From: Streptomyces clavuligerus | GTDB lineage: Bacteria; Actinomycetota; Actinomycetes; Streptomycetales; Streptomycetaceae | Reading direction: 5' to 3' | Length of the DNA: 64,000 nt | NCBI RefSeq assembly: GCF_005519465.1 | Contig: NZ_CP027859.1 | Coordinates: forward strand, 1,240,001-1,304,000 | In this document: positions 37,243 to 46,293 of the stretch, piece by piece | How positions within the stretch are numbered: position 1 is the first letter of the stretch | Layout: each line of letters opens with the position of its first letter | The notes under the pieces: model-generated | What the model was told of the DNA's origin: nothing | Seen by the model: only the letters and a program-made list of their open reading frames with translations | Database searches by the model: none | Made by a program: the position numbers and the translations under genes

Positions 37243-37914
37243 ATGGTGCGGACGACCGTACGGAACGACAGGAACGACAGGAACGGCAGCGGGACCGACA
37301 GGGGGAACGGCAGCGGGAGCGGACAGGGCTTGACCGGATGCGGGAACGGGGGCGGGTGCGGGAACGGGAGAGCGCTGCCCGGTCGCGGTCGGGCCGTACG
37401 GGGAGCGGCGGCGGCGCTGTTCCTCGCGCTGGCCGTGGCGGGCTGCGGGGGCGACGGTGAAGGTGACGGGAAGAAGGTCGCCCGTGTGCAGCAGGGGAAC
37501 GGCTCCTCCGCCTCGGCCTCGCCGTCCGCCCCCGCCGACCGGGCCGATCAGCTCGTGGCGTTCACCCGTTGCATGCGGGAGAACGGTATCGACATGCCCG
37601 ACCCCGCGCCGGGCGAGGAGAACATCCAGCTCCCGGCCGGTACGAAGGGAGACGCCGGGACGCAGAAGGCGCTCGCCACCTGTCAGCGCCACCTCGGATC
37701 GGGGACGGGCGCGAAGGACGTCACCGACGGGGCGGTGCACGACCGGGCGGTGGAGCTGGCGAAGTGCCTGCGGGAGAAGGGGGTGAACGTGGCCGACCCC
37801 AAGCCGGGGGAGCCGCTTCAGCTCACCGGCGGGGGCAACGATCCCAAGGTCCGTGCGGCGATCACGGAGTGCCGCGCCGCCAGGGGCGCGAACACGTCCC
37901 CGTCCGGGGAGTGA
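37243..37914 (+). CDS. Lipoprotein of efflux operon
   Basis: The 223-residue protein has an Asn/Asp/Arg/Gly-rich n-region of about 50 residues, a hydrophobic helix AAAALFLALAVAGC and a lipobox, so the mature protein would start at the Cys. The mature part has two similar Cys-containing halves (FTRCMRENGIDMPDP; LAKCLREKGVNVADP) with further conserved Cys (TCQRHL, ECRAA), suggesting an internal duplication with disulfide bonds. Comparable proteins often precede MacA/MacB-like operons in actinomycetes. It lies 5 bp before the adaptor gene. The low-complexity Asn/Arg/Asp/Gly N-terminus may mean the true start is further in. Confidence 0.75.
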   Translation: MVRTTVRNDRNDRNGSGTDRGNGSGSGQGLTGCGNGGGCGNGRALPGRGRAVRGAAAALFLALAVAGCGGDGEGDGKKVARVQQGNGSSASASPSAPADRADQLVAFTRCMRENGIDMPDPAPGEENIQLPAGTKGDAGTQKALATCQRHLGSGTGAKDVTDGAVHDRAVELAKCLREKGVNVADPKPGEPLQLTGGGNDPKVRAAITECRAARGANTSPSGE

Positions 37915-37919
37915 GCCCG

Positions 37920-39179
37920 ATGCGCGAGCAGACGGCCGAACCGGCGCCGCGCGGCCCGGACAGCCCCGTCGACGCCGCTGACCCCGTCGCCGCTCCGGGT
38001 GACTCGGGAAGCGGCATCGGCGGACACCACTCCCTGGGACGCCGCCGGGTGCTGATCGCCGCCACGGCCGTCGTCGTCTGCGGCGGCGCGGCGGCGGGTT
38101 TCCTCCTCCTCGACCGCGACGACTCCCGCGCCACCCCGGACGGCGGAACGTCCCGGGTGTCCACCGCGCCTGTCGTCCGGACCGACCTGGTGACGACGCA
38201 GCGGGTCGACGGGACCCTCCGCTACGACGGCGCCTACACCGTCAAGGCCCGCCCGGGGTCCGGCGTACTGACCTGGCTCCCCGACGTCGGCGACACCCTC
38301 GCACGCGGGGAACGGGTCTACGCCGTCAACGGCCGCCCCGTGCCCCTGCTGTACGGGGACACCCCGCTCTACCGCACGCTCGAACCGGGCGTCGACGACG
38401 GCCCGGACGTCGAGATGCTGGAACGCAACCTCAAGGCCCTCGGCCACGGGCCCGCCCTCACGGTCGACGACCATTTCACCGAGGGCACGGCCGACGCCGT
38501 CCGCGCCTGGCAGGACAGCCTCGGCCGCACGGAGACGGGCACCGCAGCCCCCGGTGACGCGGTCGTCGAACCCGGCGCCGTCCGGGTCACCGAAACCCTC
38601 GGCATCATCGGCGCGGACGCCGCCGACACCCTGCTGACGCTCTCCGGCACCCGGCGGATCGTCACCGTCGACATGCCCGTGGCCCAGCAGCAACTGGCGC
38701 GCCTCGGCGCCACCGTCCGGATCGGGCTGCCCGGCGGCCGGACGACCACCGGCAAGGTCATGGACGTGGGCACGGTCGCGCGCGGGGAGGAGGGGACCGC
38801 CTCCCGGGGCGGCGGCGGGAGCACGAGCGGCGACAGCGGCGGCGGGGGCCGCACGGCGACCGAGAACGCGACCGTGGAGGTCCGGGTGCAGCTCACCCGC
38901 CCCGGGGAGGCGGGTGCCCTCGACGGCGCCCCGGTCTCCGTCGACTTCACCAGCGGCAGCAGACGGGACGTCCTCGCCGTGCCCGTCTCCGCGCTGCTCG
39001 CGCTCGCGGAGGGCGGATACGCCGTGGAGGCCGCCGAGGGCGGTGGCTCCGCCGCACCGGGCGGGGACGGCGCGAACCGGCTGATCCCCGTCCGGCTCGG
39101 AGTGTTCGCCCAGGGCAAGGTGGAGGTCGAGGGCGAGGGGCTGCGTGAGGGGCTGAGGGTGGAGGTGCCGTCGTCATGA
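37920..39179 (+). CDS. MacA-like efflux adaptor with peptidoglycan-binding domain
   Basis: The 419-residue protein has one N-terminal membrane helix (about 42-62), a lipoyl/barrel-sandwich region ([41 protein letters not shown]) and a PG-binding-1 insert ([35 protein letters not shown]). A C-terminal beta-barrel follows ([16 protein letters not shown] [31 protein letters not shown]). It joins the ABC pump to the cell envelope. GGGGAG precedes the ATG. Its stop overlaps the ATPase start by 4 bp (ATGA). Confidence 0.88.
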   Translation: MREQTAEPAPRGPDSPVDAADPVAAPGDSGSGIGGHHSLGRRRVLIAATAVVVCGGAAAGFLLLDRDDSRATPDGGTSRVSTAPVVRTDLVTTQRVDGTLRYDGAYTVKARPGSGVLTWLPDVGDTLARGERVYAVNGRPVPLLYGDTPLYRTLEPGVDDGPDVEMLERNLKALGHGPALTVDDHFTEGTADAVRAWQDSLGRTETGTAAPGDAVVEPGAVRVTETLGIIGADAADTLLTLSGTRRIVTVDMPVAQQQLARLGATVRIGLPGGRTTTGKVMDVGTVARGEEGTASRGGGGSTSGDSGGGGRTATENATVEVRVQLTRPGEAGALDGAPVSVDFTSGSRRDVLAVPVSALLALAEGGYAVEAAEGGGSAAPGGDGANRLIPVRLGVFAQGKVEVEGEGLREGLRVEVPSS

Positions 39180-40078
39180 ACAACGTCAGCGGCATCGGCG
39201 ACGTCAGCGGCATCGACGGCATCGACGACGTCAGCGGGACCGGCGACATCGGCGGGATCGGTGGGACTGGTGGGACCGGCAGGATCGGTGGGACCGGCGG
39301 GATCGGCGACGGTGGGGGAGCGGCCGGGAGGACGTCCGGGGGAACGGCGTCCACCGCACAGCCCCCGCCGGTCATCGAACTGCGTGGAGTGTCCAAGACC
39401 TACCCCGGCGGCGTCCGGGCCCTGCACGAGGTCTCCCTCACGGTCCGCGCCGGGGAACTCGTCGCCGTCATGGGCCGCTCGGGCTCCGGCAAATCCACGT
39501 TGCTGCACCTCATGGGCACCCTGGACCGGCCGACAACCGGCAGTGTGCTGCTCCGCGGCCATGACGTCGCCCGGCTCGGCGACCGACGGATCTCCGCCGT
39601 CCGCGCCCACTGGATCGGCTTCGTGTTCCAGCAGTTCTTCCTCACTCCGGGCCGCAGCGCCGTGGACAACGTCGCCGAGGGCCTGCTCTACCACGGCATC
39701 CCCGCCCGCCGACGGCGCGCGCTCGCGGTCGACGCGCTGCGCAGGGTGGGCCTGGGGCACCGGCTCGACCACCGTCCGCACGAGATGTCCGGCGGCGAAC
39801 GGCAGCGGACGGCGATCGCCCGGGCCATCGCCGTCCGCCCCGCCGTCGTCCTGGCCGACGAGCCGACCGGCAACCTCGACTCGGCGGCGGGCGCGGGCAT
39901 CCTGCGGCTGCTCCATGAACTCCACGACCAGGGAACGACCATTGTGGTGATCACGCACGACACGGCGCTCGGGGCGCGGCTGCCGCGCCGGGTGGAGATC
40001 CTGGACGGCCGCGTCCGCAGCGACGAACGGGACACCGACGGCGCCGGGGCCCGGCGGGACGCGGGGGCGGCCCGGTGA
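39176..40078 (+). CDS. MacB/LolD-type ABC ATPase with Gly-repeat N-terminus
   Basis: The 300-residue ATPase has Walker [11 protein letters not shown]-loop FVFQQFFL, signature [16 protein letters not shown], Walker [14 protein letters not shown] and the switch His in VVITHD, the usual LolD/MacB set. The first about 50 residues are a Gly/Ile/Thr/Asp microrepeat ([20 protein letters not shown]) absent from normal family members, produced by expanded 15-bp-like DNA repeats (39186-39310). Its start overlaps the adaptor stop and its stop overlaps the permease start (GTGA), so the three are translationally coupled. Confidence 0.92.
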   Translation: MNNVSGIGDVSGIDGIDDVSGTGDIGGIGGTGGTGRIGGTGGIGDGGGAAGRTSGGTASTAQPPPVIELRGVSKTYPGGVRALHEVSLTVRAGELVAVMGRSGSGKSTLLHLMGTLDRPTTGSVLLRGHDVARLGDRRISAVRAHWIGFVFQQFFLTPGRSAVDNVAEGLLYHGIPARRRRALAVDALRRVGLGHRLDHRPHEMSGGERQRTAIARAIAVRPAVVLADEPTGNLDSAAGAGILRLLHELHDQGTTIVVITHDTALGARLPRRVEILDGRVRSDERDTDGAGARRDAGAAR

Positions 40079-41316
40079 CGCGATCCCGGACCGGCCCCGA
40101 CCGGCGCCCCGCCCCGCAGGGCCATCCGCTGCCGCCCGCGCCCCGGCTCCGCCCGTCCGACATCGCCCGCGTCGGCCTCGTCGGCATGCGCAGCCGCCCC
40201 ACCCGCGCCGTGCTCTCCGCGCTGGGCATCGCGATCGGTATCGCCGCGATGGTCGCGGTGCTCGGCATCAGCAACGCGGGCCAGGCCGACCTGCTCCACC
40301 GGATCGGCCGTCTCGGCACCAATCTGCTGACGGTGTCCCCCGGCCGGAACCTCTTCGGCGAGAACGCGAAACTGCCGCTGAACTCCGTCGAGATGGTGGG
40401 GCGGATCGGCCCCGTCGATTCGGTGACCGCGACCGCCGCGCTTCCCGAGGTCACGGTACGCCGCACCGACCGCATCGACCCGCTCGCGGGCGGCGGCATC
40501 GGGGTGAGCGCGGCCCGCACGGACCTGCTGCCGACGGTCGGCGGCTCCGTCCACCGGGGCGTCTATCTGAACGCGGCGACCTCCCGCTATCCGTCGGTGG
40601 TCCTCGGCTCCCTGGCCGCGGCCCGGCTGGGCGTCGACGAACCGGGCCGCCAGGTCTATCTGGGGGACCGCTGGTTCACGGTGATCGGGGTGCTGCGCCC
40701 GGTGGAACTCGCCCCGGAGCTCGACCGTTCGGCGCTCGTCGGCTGGGAGGCCGCGCGTTCGCTGCTCGGGTTCGACGGCCATCCGACGACGGTCTACGAA
40801 CGCTCGGCGGAGGAGGCCGTCGAGGACGTACGCGGGGTCCTCGCGGCGACCGTCGACCCGGAGAACCCGCACAACGTCCGGGTGAGCCGCCCGTCGGACG
40901 CCCTGGAGGCCCAACTCGCCGCGAAGTCCGCGTTCACCTCGCTCTTTCTGGGCCTGGGGGCGGTCGCCCTGCTGGTGGGCGGGGTCGGCGTGGCCAACAC
41001 CATGGTCATCTCGGTCCTGGAACGCCGCCCGGAGATCGGCCTCCGCCGCTCCCTGGGCGCGGGCCGGGGCCATATCCGCCTCCAGTTCCTGGCGGAGTCG
41101 GTGGCCCTCTCCGGCCTCGGCGGCACAGTCGGCGTCCTCCTGGGCGCGCTGATCACCGTCGGCTGGTCGACCTGGCAGGGCTGGCCCCCGGTCCTCCCAC
41201 CCGAGGTCCTCCTCGGCGGCCTGGCGGCAGCGGCCTTCATCGGCACGGCGGCGGGGCTCTACCCCGCGTCCCAGGCGGCGAGACTGGCGCCGACGCGGGC
41301 GTTGAGCGCGGTCTGA
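40075..41316 (+). CDS. MacB/FtsX-type ABC permease
   Basis: The 413-residue permease has TM1 near 47-70 ([20 protein letters not shown]), a large extracytoplasmic MacB_PCD domain (about 75-285) and three C-terminal helices with the FtsX signature ([29 protein letters not shown]). With the preceding ATPase and adaptor it would form a macrolide- or peptide-type efflux complex, probably controlled by the divergent two-component system. The GTG start overlaps the ATPase stop. A strong terminator follows. Confidence 0.92.
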   Translation: MTRSRTGPDRRPAPQGHPLPPAPRLRPSDIARVGLVGMRSRPTRAVLSALGIAIGIAAMVAVLGISNAGQADLLHRIGRLGTNLLTVSPGRNLFGENAKLPLNSVEMVGRIGPVDSVTATAALPEVTVRRTDRIDPLAGGGIGVSAARTDLLPTVGGSVHRGVYLNAATSRYPSVVLGSLAAARLGVDEPGRQVYLGDRWFTVIGVLRPVELAPELDRSALVGWEAARSLLGFDGHPTTVYERSAEEAVEDVRGVLAATVDPENPHNVRVSRPSDALEAQLAAKSAFTSLFLGLGAVALLVGGVGVANTMVISVLERRPEIGLRRSLGAGRGHIRLQFLAESVALSGLGGTVGVLLGALITVGWSTWQGWPPVLPPEVLLGGLAAAAFIGTAAGLYPASQAARLAPTRALSAV

Positions 41317-41348
41317 CCCGTGGGGCCCCGGTGCCGGGGCCCCACGGG
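41317..41348. terminator. Strong hairpin after efflux operon
   Basis: A nearly uninterrupted 15-bp stem (CCCGTGGGGCCCCGG and its complement) begins immediately after the permease stop. It also serves the minus-strand peptide gene ending at 41355. Confidence 0.85.
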
Positions 41349-41856
41349 GTTCGGTCAGAGCTGTTCGGCTGCGCCGGTGTCGAGGAGTCCGAGGGCGGAC
41401 AGGCAGGTGAGGGTGATGAGGCAGGGCCAGGGCAGCCAGAGGAGGATGCGGAACGCTTTGCGCTTCACCGGTCCGCCCCGTCGTGGGGGACGTGGAGTTC
41501 GCACCACACCCGGGTCTGGTCGGTGGTGAGTCCCCATGCGTCGGCGCACGCGGCGACCAGGTCGAGCCCGCGCCCGCCCTCCGCGTACGTGCTTCTCGGA
41601 CGCTCGCCGGGAAGCGTGACCACGGTCCCGTCGCCGACCTCGACCCGCACCACCGCCCCGGCCCGGGACAGCCGTAACCCCACACGTACCCCCCGCCCGT
41701 GCGCGAACGCGTTGGTCACCAGCTCCGACACCACCAGCTCCGCCCGCTCAACCACCCCCTCGGCCCGCCAGTGCCGCAACCGCGCCCGCACAATCCGCCG
41801 CGCCCGCCCCACCCACTGCCGATCGGCATCGGGCAACGGCTCACCCGGACGGCCGT
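41344..41856. repeat. 513-bp duplicated segment, copy A
   Basis: It matches 44067-44579 at a constant offset of 2723 bp with scattered substitutions and no gaps. It covers the 37-residue peptide gene and most of the ATPase gene in both places. The homology stops sharply within the codons after the DADRQWV region of the ATPase. Confidence 0.95.
41355..41468 (-). CDS. 37-residue membrane peptide, module A
   Basis: The GTG-started mini-protein has a basic start (MKRKAFR), a single membrane helix (ILLWLPWPCLITLTCLSAL) and a short acidic tail (LLDTGAAEQL). The start overlaps the ATPase stop (GTGA) and GGCGGA lies upstream, indicating translational coupling. The same peptide recurs at 44078-44191 with only three changes (P/S, I/M, L/V), so it is under selection as a protein. 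A role in tethering or sensing for the ATPase is inference. Confidence 0.65.
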   Translation of the reverse strand: MKRKAFRILLWLPWPCLITLTCLSALGLLDTGAAEQL

Positions 41857-41950
41857 GGCGGCTTATGGCCAGCTCGATGGGGGAGAAGATCGGTGTGGCC
41901 GAACGCGTGGGTTCGACAGGTACTCGGTTGTGAAGTGGTGTCTGGACCAT
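41465..41950 (-). CDS. RsbW-like HATPase anti-sigma/regulatory kinase, module A
   Basis: The 161-residue GHKL-ATPase contains the N-box ELVVSELVTNAFAHG, the G1 box GRGLDLVAACADAWG and the C-terminal TRVWCELHV typical of streptomycete RsbW/SpoIIAB-type proteins. These bind ATP and sequester sigma factors or other partners. I chose the ATG at 41950 because GGGGAAGG sits just upstream; the N-terminal 35 residues differ completely from the duplicate copy at 44188, whose similarity begins at GRPGEPLPDADRQWV. It is divergent from a TPR regulator, resembling WhiJ/AbaA-type regulatory clusters. Confidence 0.85.
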   Translation of the reverse strand: MVQTPLHNRVPVEPTRSATPIFSPIELAISRHGRPGEPLPDADRQWVGRARRIVRARLRHWRAEGVVERAELVVSELVTNAFAHGRGVRVGLRLSRAGAVVRVEVGDGTVVTLPGERPRSTYAEGGRGLDLVAACADAWGLTTDQTRVWCELHVPHDGADR

Positions 41951-42124
41951 CTGGGCCTTCCCCGGAACGGGTTTCCGACGATCTTCAGTGAACTCCTCTC
42001 CAATGGCGCCCAACAGGTCAGAAAGCAGAACACCCACATCGACTGCCGGACGTTTTTGCCAACCCTTGGGACGCTGATGTCTATCGTTCCGCGTGCAGTG
42101 GGCAGAACCGGATCGGGGGCACCT

Positions 42125-43348
42125 GTGACCAGAGCGCAGAACAGCCAACTCATCGCTGTGATCAGCGAGTTCGGCTTCACCCATGCGGATTTGGCGCAGA
42201 AGATCAGCGACGTCATCACTCGCTACTACGGTCCGCAGACTCCCCATACATGCGACGAGCGGACCATCAGACGGTGGGTTCGAGGGGATGTACGGTGGCC
42301 CACTCAACGCTACCTTTTCGCCTTGGAACAGATTTTCAGACGCCCGGTGCGAGACATGGGATTCATCCCCAGAGGGAAAAGTAGTTCGGTTCCGGTCCCA
42401 CCTGCGGCAGCCACCCCTAAGGAGGTCCCCGTGCACCGCCGATCATTCATCTCCGGTTCAGCAGCCGTGACCGTCGCCACGACACTCGGCATGAGCGAAG
42501 TGCCCCAGCGCGGTCATATCTCCATGAACGACGTCGCCCGGGTGACGAGCCGGATCGACACACTCAACGCACGGTTCCTCGCCACCGGTGGCGGCTCCGT
42601 GGTCGACGTCGCGACCCACCACATCAACGGCCTCCGCCGCATGCTCAACGGCTGCACCTACAGCGACCGGGTCGGAAAGGCCCTGCACGGAGCCGTCAGC
42701 AGCCTCTACTCCCAAGCCGGCTGGGGAGCGATGGACAACAACGACAGCCGACGGGCCGGATCGCTGTACCGGTCCGCCCTGAACAGCGCTCTGCTCGCCG
42801 ACGACCCCAACGCCATAGCGCGTTCCTGGGACTCCCTCGCGATGCACGCACGAAAAGAAGGCCGCCAGCGCGAGGCCCTTCAGATCGCACAGGCATCCCT
42901 CGACAATCGCCGCGCCCGGAACGATCCGTACGTCGACACCCTGCTGAACTCCCGGCTGGCCATCGCCCATGCCCTGACGGGCAACGAGAGGAAAGCCGTC
43001 ACTTCGCTGACCGCTGCCGAGAGCGCCTATGAACGGGTGCACCGGACTTCTCCCCCGGCGTGGCTCGCGTTCCTCAACGAAGCCGAGATGTCAGGCATCG
43101 GCGCCCTGGTCCACCGCGCCCTCGGGGATTACCACCGGGCCGCGGACTCCGCAGCGCAGGCAATCACCCTGGCCCCGTCGTCCATGCCCCGCAGCAAGGC
43201 GTACTACACCGTGCTGCTCGCCGAAATCCAGGTGGCCCAGCAGGAGCACGAGAAAGCAGCCGCCACGATCACCACGATCGATTCCGGTCCGACCATCCAC
43301 CGCATCGGCGCACGACTGTCCCGTGTGAAGCGCGCCCTGTCCGCGTGA
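42125..43348 (+). CDS. HTH/TPR regulator, module A
   Basis: The 407-residue protein has an N-terminal HTH-like part (LIAVISEFGFTHADLAQKI, DERTIRRWVRGDVRWPTQRYLFALEQIF) followed by a Pro linker and a hydrophobic stretch beginning RRSFISGSAAVTVATTLG. TPR-like helices fill the rest (ALQIAQASLDNRRARND, YHRAADSAAQAITLAPSS). It belongs to the large streptomycete family of regulators paired with small ATPases. The GTG at 42125 follows GGGGG; an ATG at 42077 is a plausible alternative. It is divergent from the ATPase, with 174 bp between the two starts. Confidence 0.75.
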   Translation: MTRAQNSQLIAVISEFGFTHADLAQKISDVITRYYGPQTPHTCDERTIRRWVRGDVRWPTQRYLFALEQIFRRPVRDMGFIPRGKSSSVPVPPAAATPKEVPVHRRSFISGSAAVTVATTLGMSEVPQRGHISMNDVARVTSRIDTLNARFLATGGGSVVDVATHHINGLRRMLNGCTYSDRVGKALHGAVSSLYSQAGWGAMDNNDSRRAGSLYRSALNSALLADDPNAIARSWDSLAMHARKEGRQREALQIAQASLDNRRARNDPYVDTLLNSRLAIAHALTGNERKAVTSLTAAESAYERVHRTSPPAWLAFLNEAEMSGIGALVHRALGDYHRAADSAAQAITLAPSSMPRSKAYYTVLLAEIQVAQQEHEKAAATITTIDSGPTIHRIGARLSRVKRALSA

Positions 43349-43369
43349 ACAGGCATAGAGTCCTGCGAC

Positions 43370-43936
43370 ATGTATCCGATCAGACGCGACGGCCTTCTCT
43401 TGGGCCTCCGTGAGTTGACCATGGACGACGCGGACGCCGTCCACGCGATCTACGGGAGCCCGGTGGCGACCGAGCACCTGTCGTTCGAGCCGCGTACGCG
43501 TGCCGATGTGCGGGAGATCGTCGAGCGGGCCGTCGCCGCCGCGGCGGTGACACCACGTCATGAGTACGCGATGGCGGTGGTCGAGCGTACGGGGGGCCGG
43601 ATGGTCGGGTACGGGCGCATCGCGCTCGATCCGCACCAGCCGAGAGGGGCGACCTTCGGTTTCGCGCTCCGCCCGGAGAGCTGGGGGCGCGGGTACGGCA
43701 CGGAGATGGTGCGGCTGCTGCTGGGTCTGGGCTTCGAGGAGTTGGGTCTGCACCGTCTCTGGGGTGCCCGTTCCCCTCTCAACACGGCTTCTGCCAGGAC
43801 CATGGAGGCGGCCGGAATGACGGAGGAGGGCGTGATACGCCGCCATATCCAGAAAGGCGGCGTATGGCGGGACTCCGTGGTGCATGCCATGGTCGATGAC
43901 GAATGGCACCTTGAACCGGGTAGCCGCAGCGACTGA
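43370..43936 (+). CDS. GNAT N-acetyltransferase (RimJ/RimL-like)
   Basis: The 188-residue enzyme has the GNAT fold: LLGLRELTMDDADAVHAIYGSP at the N-terminus, the acetyl-CoA loop FALRPESWGRGYGTEMVRLLL (R/QxxGxG/A motif) and GLHRLWGARSPLNTASARTMEAAGMTEEGVIRRH. Such proteins acetylate alpha-amino groups of proteins, antibiotics or small amines. It is the only gene between the two duplicated regulatory modules and starts 22 bp after the first regulator, so it may be co-transcribed with it. Confidence 0.9.
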   Translation: MYPIRRDGLLLGLRELTMDDADAVHAIYGSPVATEHLSFEPRTRADVREIVERAVAAAAVTPRHEYAMAVVERTGGRMVGYGRIALDPHQPRGATFGFALRPESWGRGYGTEMVRLLLGLGFEELGLHRLWGARSPLNTASARTMEAAGMTEEGVIRRHIQKGGVWRDSVVHAMVDDEWHLEPGSRSD

Positions 43937-44026
43937 TCACAAAACGTCGAGGATCTTCTGCTCCGCGTCCGGGCGAGACCGTGCTCCGCCCCCACCTGCC
44001 CATCTCGGCCGCGAGCGTCCTTTTCC

Positions 44027-44065
44027 GGCCACCCGAACGACCCCCGCCGGGCCGTTCGGGTGGCC
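44027..44065. terminator. Bidirectional hairpin, GNAT/module B peptide
   Basis: A perfect 13-bp stem (GGCCACCCGAACG with its complement) and a 13-nt loop lie between convergent genes and directly abut the duplicated segment that starts at 44067. Confidence 0.8.
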
Positions 44066-44066
44066 G

Positions 44067-44579
44067 ACGGGGTTCGGTCAGAGCTGTTCGGCTGCGCCGG
44101 TGTCGAGGAGTCCGAGGGCGGACAGGCAGGTGACGGTCATGAGGCAGGACCAGGGCAGCCAGAGGAGGATGCGGAACGCTTTGCGCTTCACCGGTCCGCC
44201 CCGTCGTGGGGGACGTGGAGTTCGCACCACACCCGGGTCTGGTCGGTGGTGAGTCCCCATGCGTCGGCGCACGCGGCCACCAGGTCCAGCCCGCGCCCGC
44301 TCTCCGCGTAAGCGCTTCTCGGACGCTCGCCGGGAAGCGTGACCACGGTGCCGTCGCCGACCTCGATCCGCACGACGGCCCCGGCCCGGGAAAGCCGTAA
44401 CCCCACACGAGCCCCCCGCCCGTGCGCGAACGCGTTGGTCACCAGCTCCGACACCACCAGCTCCCCCCGCTCGATCACCCCCTCGGCCCGCCAGTGCCGC
44501 AACCGCGCCCGCACAATCCGCCGCGCCCGCCCCACCCACTGCCGATCGGCATCGGGCAACGGCTCACCCGGACGGCCGT
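44067..44579. repeat. 513-bp duplicated segment, copy B
   Basis: This is the copy of 41344-41856 without insertions or deletions. It carries the second membrane-peptide gene and ATPase core. Confidence 0.95.
44078..44191 (-). CDS. 37-residue membrane peptide, module B
   Basis: It has the same organisation as the module A peptide: GTG start overlapping the ATPase stop, MKRKAFRILLWLPW, one membrane helix and tail LLDTGAAEQL. It differs from copy A at three helix positions. Conservation of the reading frame and of the overlap in both copies argues that the peptide is real. Confidence 0.65.
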   Translation of the reverse strand: MKRKAFRILLWLPWSCLMTVTCLSALGLLDTGAAEQL

Positions 44580-44715
44580 ACCGCGTCATCGACACCTGAC
44601 ACGGACCGAAGATGTCCCCGTGGTGTCGACGAACGTGTACCTGTGGCCCTCGTGGAGGCGGTTCAGCGGGAGAAAGGGCAGGGGCGGGCCCTGAGAGGGC
44701 GGGTTGAAGCCTCAT
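44188..44715 (-). CDS. RsbW-like HATPase regulatory kinase, module B
   Basis: The 175-residue paralogue of the module A ATPase is almost identical from GRPGEPLPDADRQWV to the end, including the N-box ELVVSELVTNAFAHG and G1 box GRGLDLVAACADAWG. Its N-terminus is different (MRLQPALSGPAPALSPAEPP, Pro/Arg-rich) and is preceded by a perfect AAGGAGGT ribosome binding site 7 nt before the ATG at 44715. An internal ATG at 44589 with AGGTG could start a short form. It is divergent from the module B regulator. Confidence 0.85.
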   Translation of the reverse strand: MRLQPALSGPAPALSPAEPPPRGPQVHVRRHHGDIFGPCQVSMTRYGRPGEPLPDADRQWVGRARRIVRARLRHWRAEGVIERGELVVSELVTNAFAHGRGARVGLRLSRAGAVVRIEVGDGTVVTLPGERPRSAYAESGRGLDLVAACADAWGLTTDQTRVWCELHVPHDGADR

Positions 44716-44964
44716 GACGGGCACCTCCTTCGACCGGATATCGCGTGCTCAGCGTCGGTGCCGAATACCTTGGCCGCACTGTGGGTAGCTCCGCCATGGC
44801 CCGGCGGGTGGCTTCTCCAGCTCTTCCGGGGGAATGGCAAAGCTCTTTTATGGCTTCGACATGGCTTCTCGCCGAAGGGTGTTGCCGTGTCACAGACGCT
44901 GCTCTTCACTTCCCTGAAGAAGACGTGAGCGGACAACGCATGGCAGAGATGCAGGGAGCGCAGC

Positions 44965-46293
44965 ATGGAGCATCTGCCGAAGACGCTGCTGAAAGTTCTG
45001 GTGGGGCAGCGAAACTGGCGATACAGCGACTTTGAGCGAGCGTTCGATTCTGCGGCACGAAGGGTGCTTGAGAGCGGTAGCCCTCCGACGGTGGGGGAAT
45101 CACAGTTCCGACGTTGGACGGGTGGAAAGCTCAAGGGACTGCCTGGCCCGGACACCTGCCACGTACTCGAAGTCCTGTTTGAGACCGACGCGGCGGCGCT
45201 CTTTGCTCCTCCCTCGGCTGCTGCCGCCACGACTGACGTATCCGTGCTCAATCTGGAAGATGAGATCATCATGACCGCACGTGAAGTACAGGACGAGGCC
45301 AGCGCGACCGCCGCAGCTTCGATCTCCGACATCGCGATCGACCAGCTACGTGATGAGACGACAGCACTCGCACGTACGTACCATGAGAAGCCTGCTTTTG
45401 ATGTGTGGCGGCAAGCCATCGCCTTGCGTCGAAACGCAGAGGATCTGCGTGAGCGTACGCAGATTCCCGGACAGGAACAGGAACTCCTCATCCTTACGGG
45501 GCAGTCCGCAGCACTTCTGTCCGCTGCGGCGTTCGACCTGGGATCGCTCTCAGGTGCAAAGAGCCTTGCACGCACCGCTGCCCTCTACGGGGAGACGGCC
45601 CGCTTTGGGCCTCTGCGAGCATTCGCCGAAGGAAGCCTCGCTTACATCTCCTACTTCTCGTCCGAGCCTTCCCGCGCTCTCGCGTACGCGCAACACGCGC
45701 TCACCCGTCGTGGGCTCGGTGACGTGGCGACGTGTCGGCTCCGCTCCATCGAAGGACGCGCGCACGGACATCTGGGCAACACCGTCGCGGCACGCCGGGC
45801 GATCCTCCTCTCGGAGGAAGACGGATCAGGTCGGCGTGACGACCTGCATGACGGTGTGGGAGGCGAGTTCGGATTCACACCCGAGCGGCTGGCCATGTCG
45901 AACAGCTCGACAGCTCTGCTCATCGGTGACACGGCACAAGCCGAGGTCGCGGCGGAGCGCGCCCTCGCGCTGATCGACACGCGAGCGGAGGGAAGTCTGT
46001 CGGCGGCCGTACGAGGGGGCGCCTCGGCGGACCTCGCGCTTGCCCGGCTGCTGGGCAACGACGTGGACGGCGCCGCCGAAGCGCTCAAAAATGTCTGGAC
46101 CGTGCGACCGGAGCAGCGTGGAACGGGGCTCCTCGCCCGCACGGCTCAGGTTCGCCGGCTGCTGGCCGTGCCGCATATGTACGGCACACCTCTCGCGATG
46201 GAGCTCTGCGATCGGATCGAAAACTTCATCCATACGTCCGCGTCACGACAGATAGGTGTCGGTGCGTCGGACGTCCTTGCTCTGGAGAGCTGA
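44965..46293 (+). CDS. HTH/TPR regulator, module B
   Basis: The 442-residue protein has an N-terminal DNA-binding-like part (WRYSDFERAFDSAARRV, GESQFRRWTGGKLKGLPGPDTCHVLEVLFE) and TPR-like helices in the remainder (AKSLARTAALYGETARFGPLRAFAEGSLAYIS, AEVAAERALALIDTRAEG). The architecture parallels the module A regulator, yet the two share little sequence, in contrast to their near-identical partner ATPases. AGGGAG precedes the ATG. It abuts the convergent epimerase gene. Confidence 0.75.
   Translation: MEHLPKTLLKVLVGQRNWRYSDFERAFDSAARRVLESGSPPTVGESQFRRWTGGKLKGLPGPDTCHVLEVLFETDAAALFAPPSAAAATTDVSVLNLEDEIIMTAREVQDEASATAAASISDIAIDQLRDETTALARTYHEKPAFDVWRQAIALRRNAEDLRERTQIPGQEQELLILTGQSAALLSAAAFDLGSLSGAKSLARTAALYGETARFGPLRAFAEGSLAYISYFSSEPSRALAYAQHALTRRGLGDVATCRLRSIEGRAHGHLGNTVAARRAILLSEEDGSGRRDDLHDGVGGEFGFTPERLAMSNSSTALLIGDTAQAEVAAERALALIDTRAEGSLSAAVRGGASADLALARLLGNDVDGAAEALKNVWTVRPEQRGTGLLARTAQVRRLLAVPHMYGTPLAMELCDRIENFIHTSASRQIGVGASDVLALES

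Noticed and set aside
36391..37740. A 449-codon form of the response regulator
   Set aside because: The upstream part is antisense to the efflux lipoprotein gene, and the receiver domain starts exactly at the ATG with a strong ribosome binding site at 37044.
41465..42436. A 323-codon form of the module A ATPase
   Set aside because: The extra N-terminal part overlaps the divergent regulator gene and has no ATPase-like or other recognisable sequence; a good ribosome binding site marks the shorter start at 41950.
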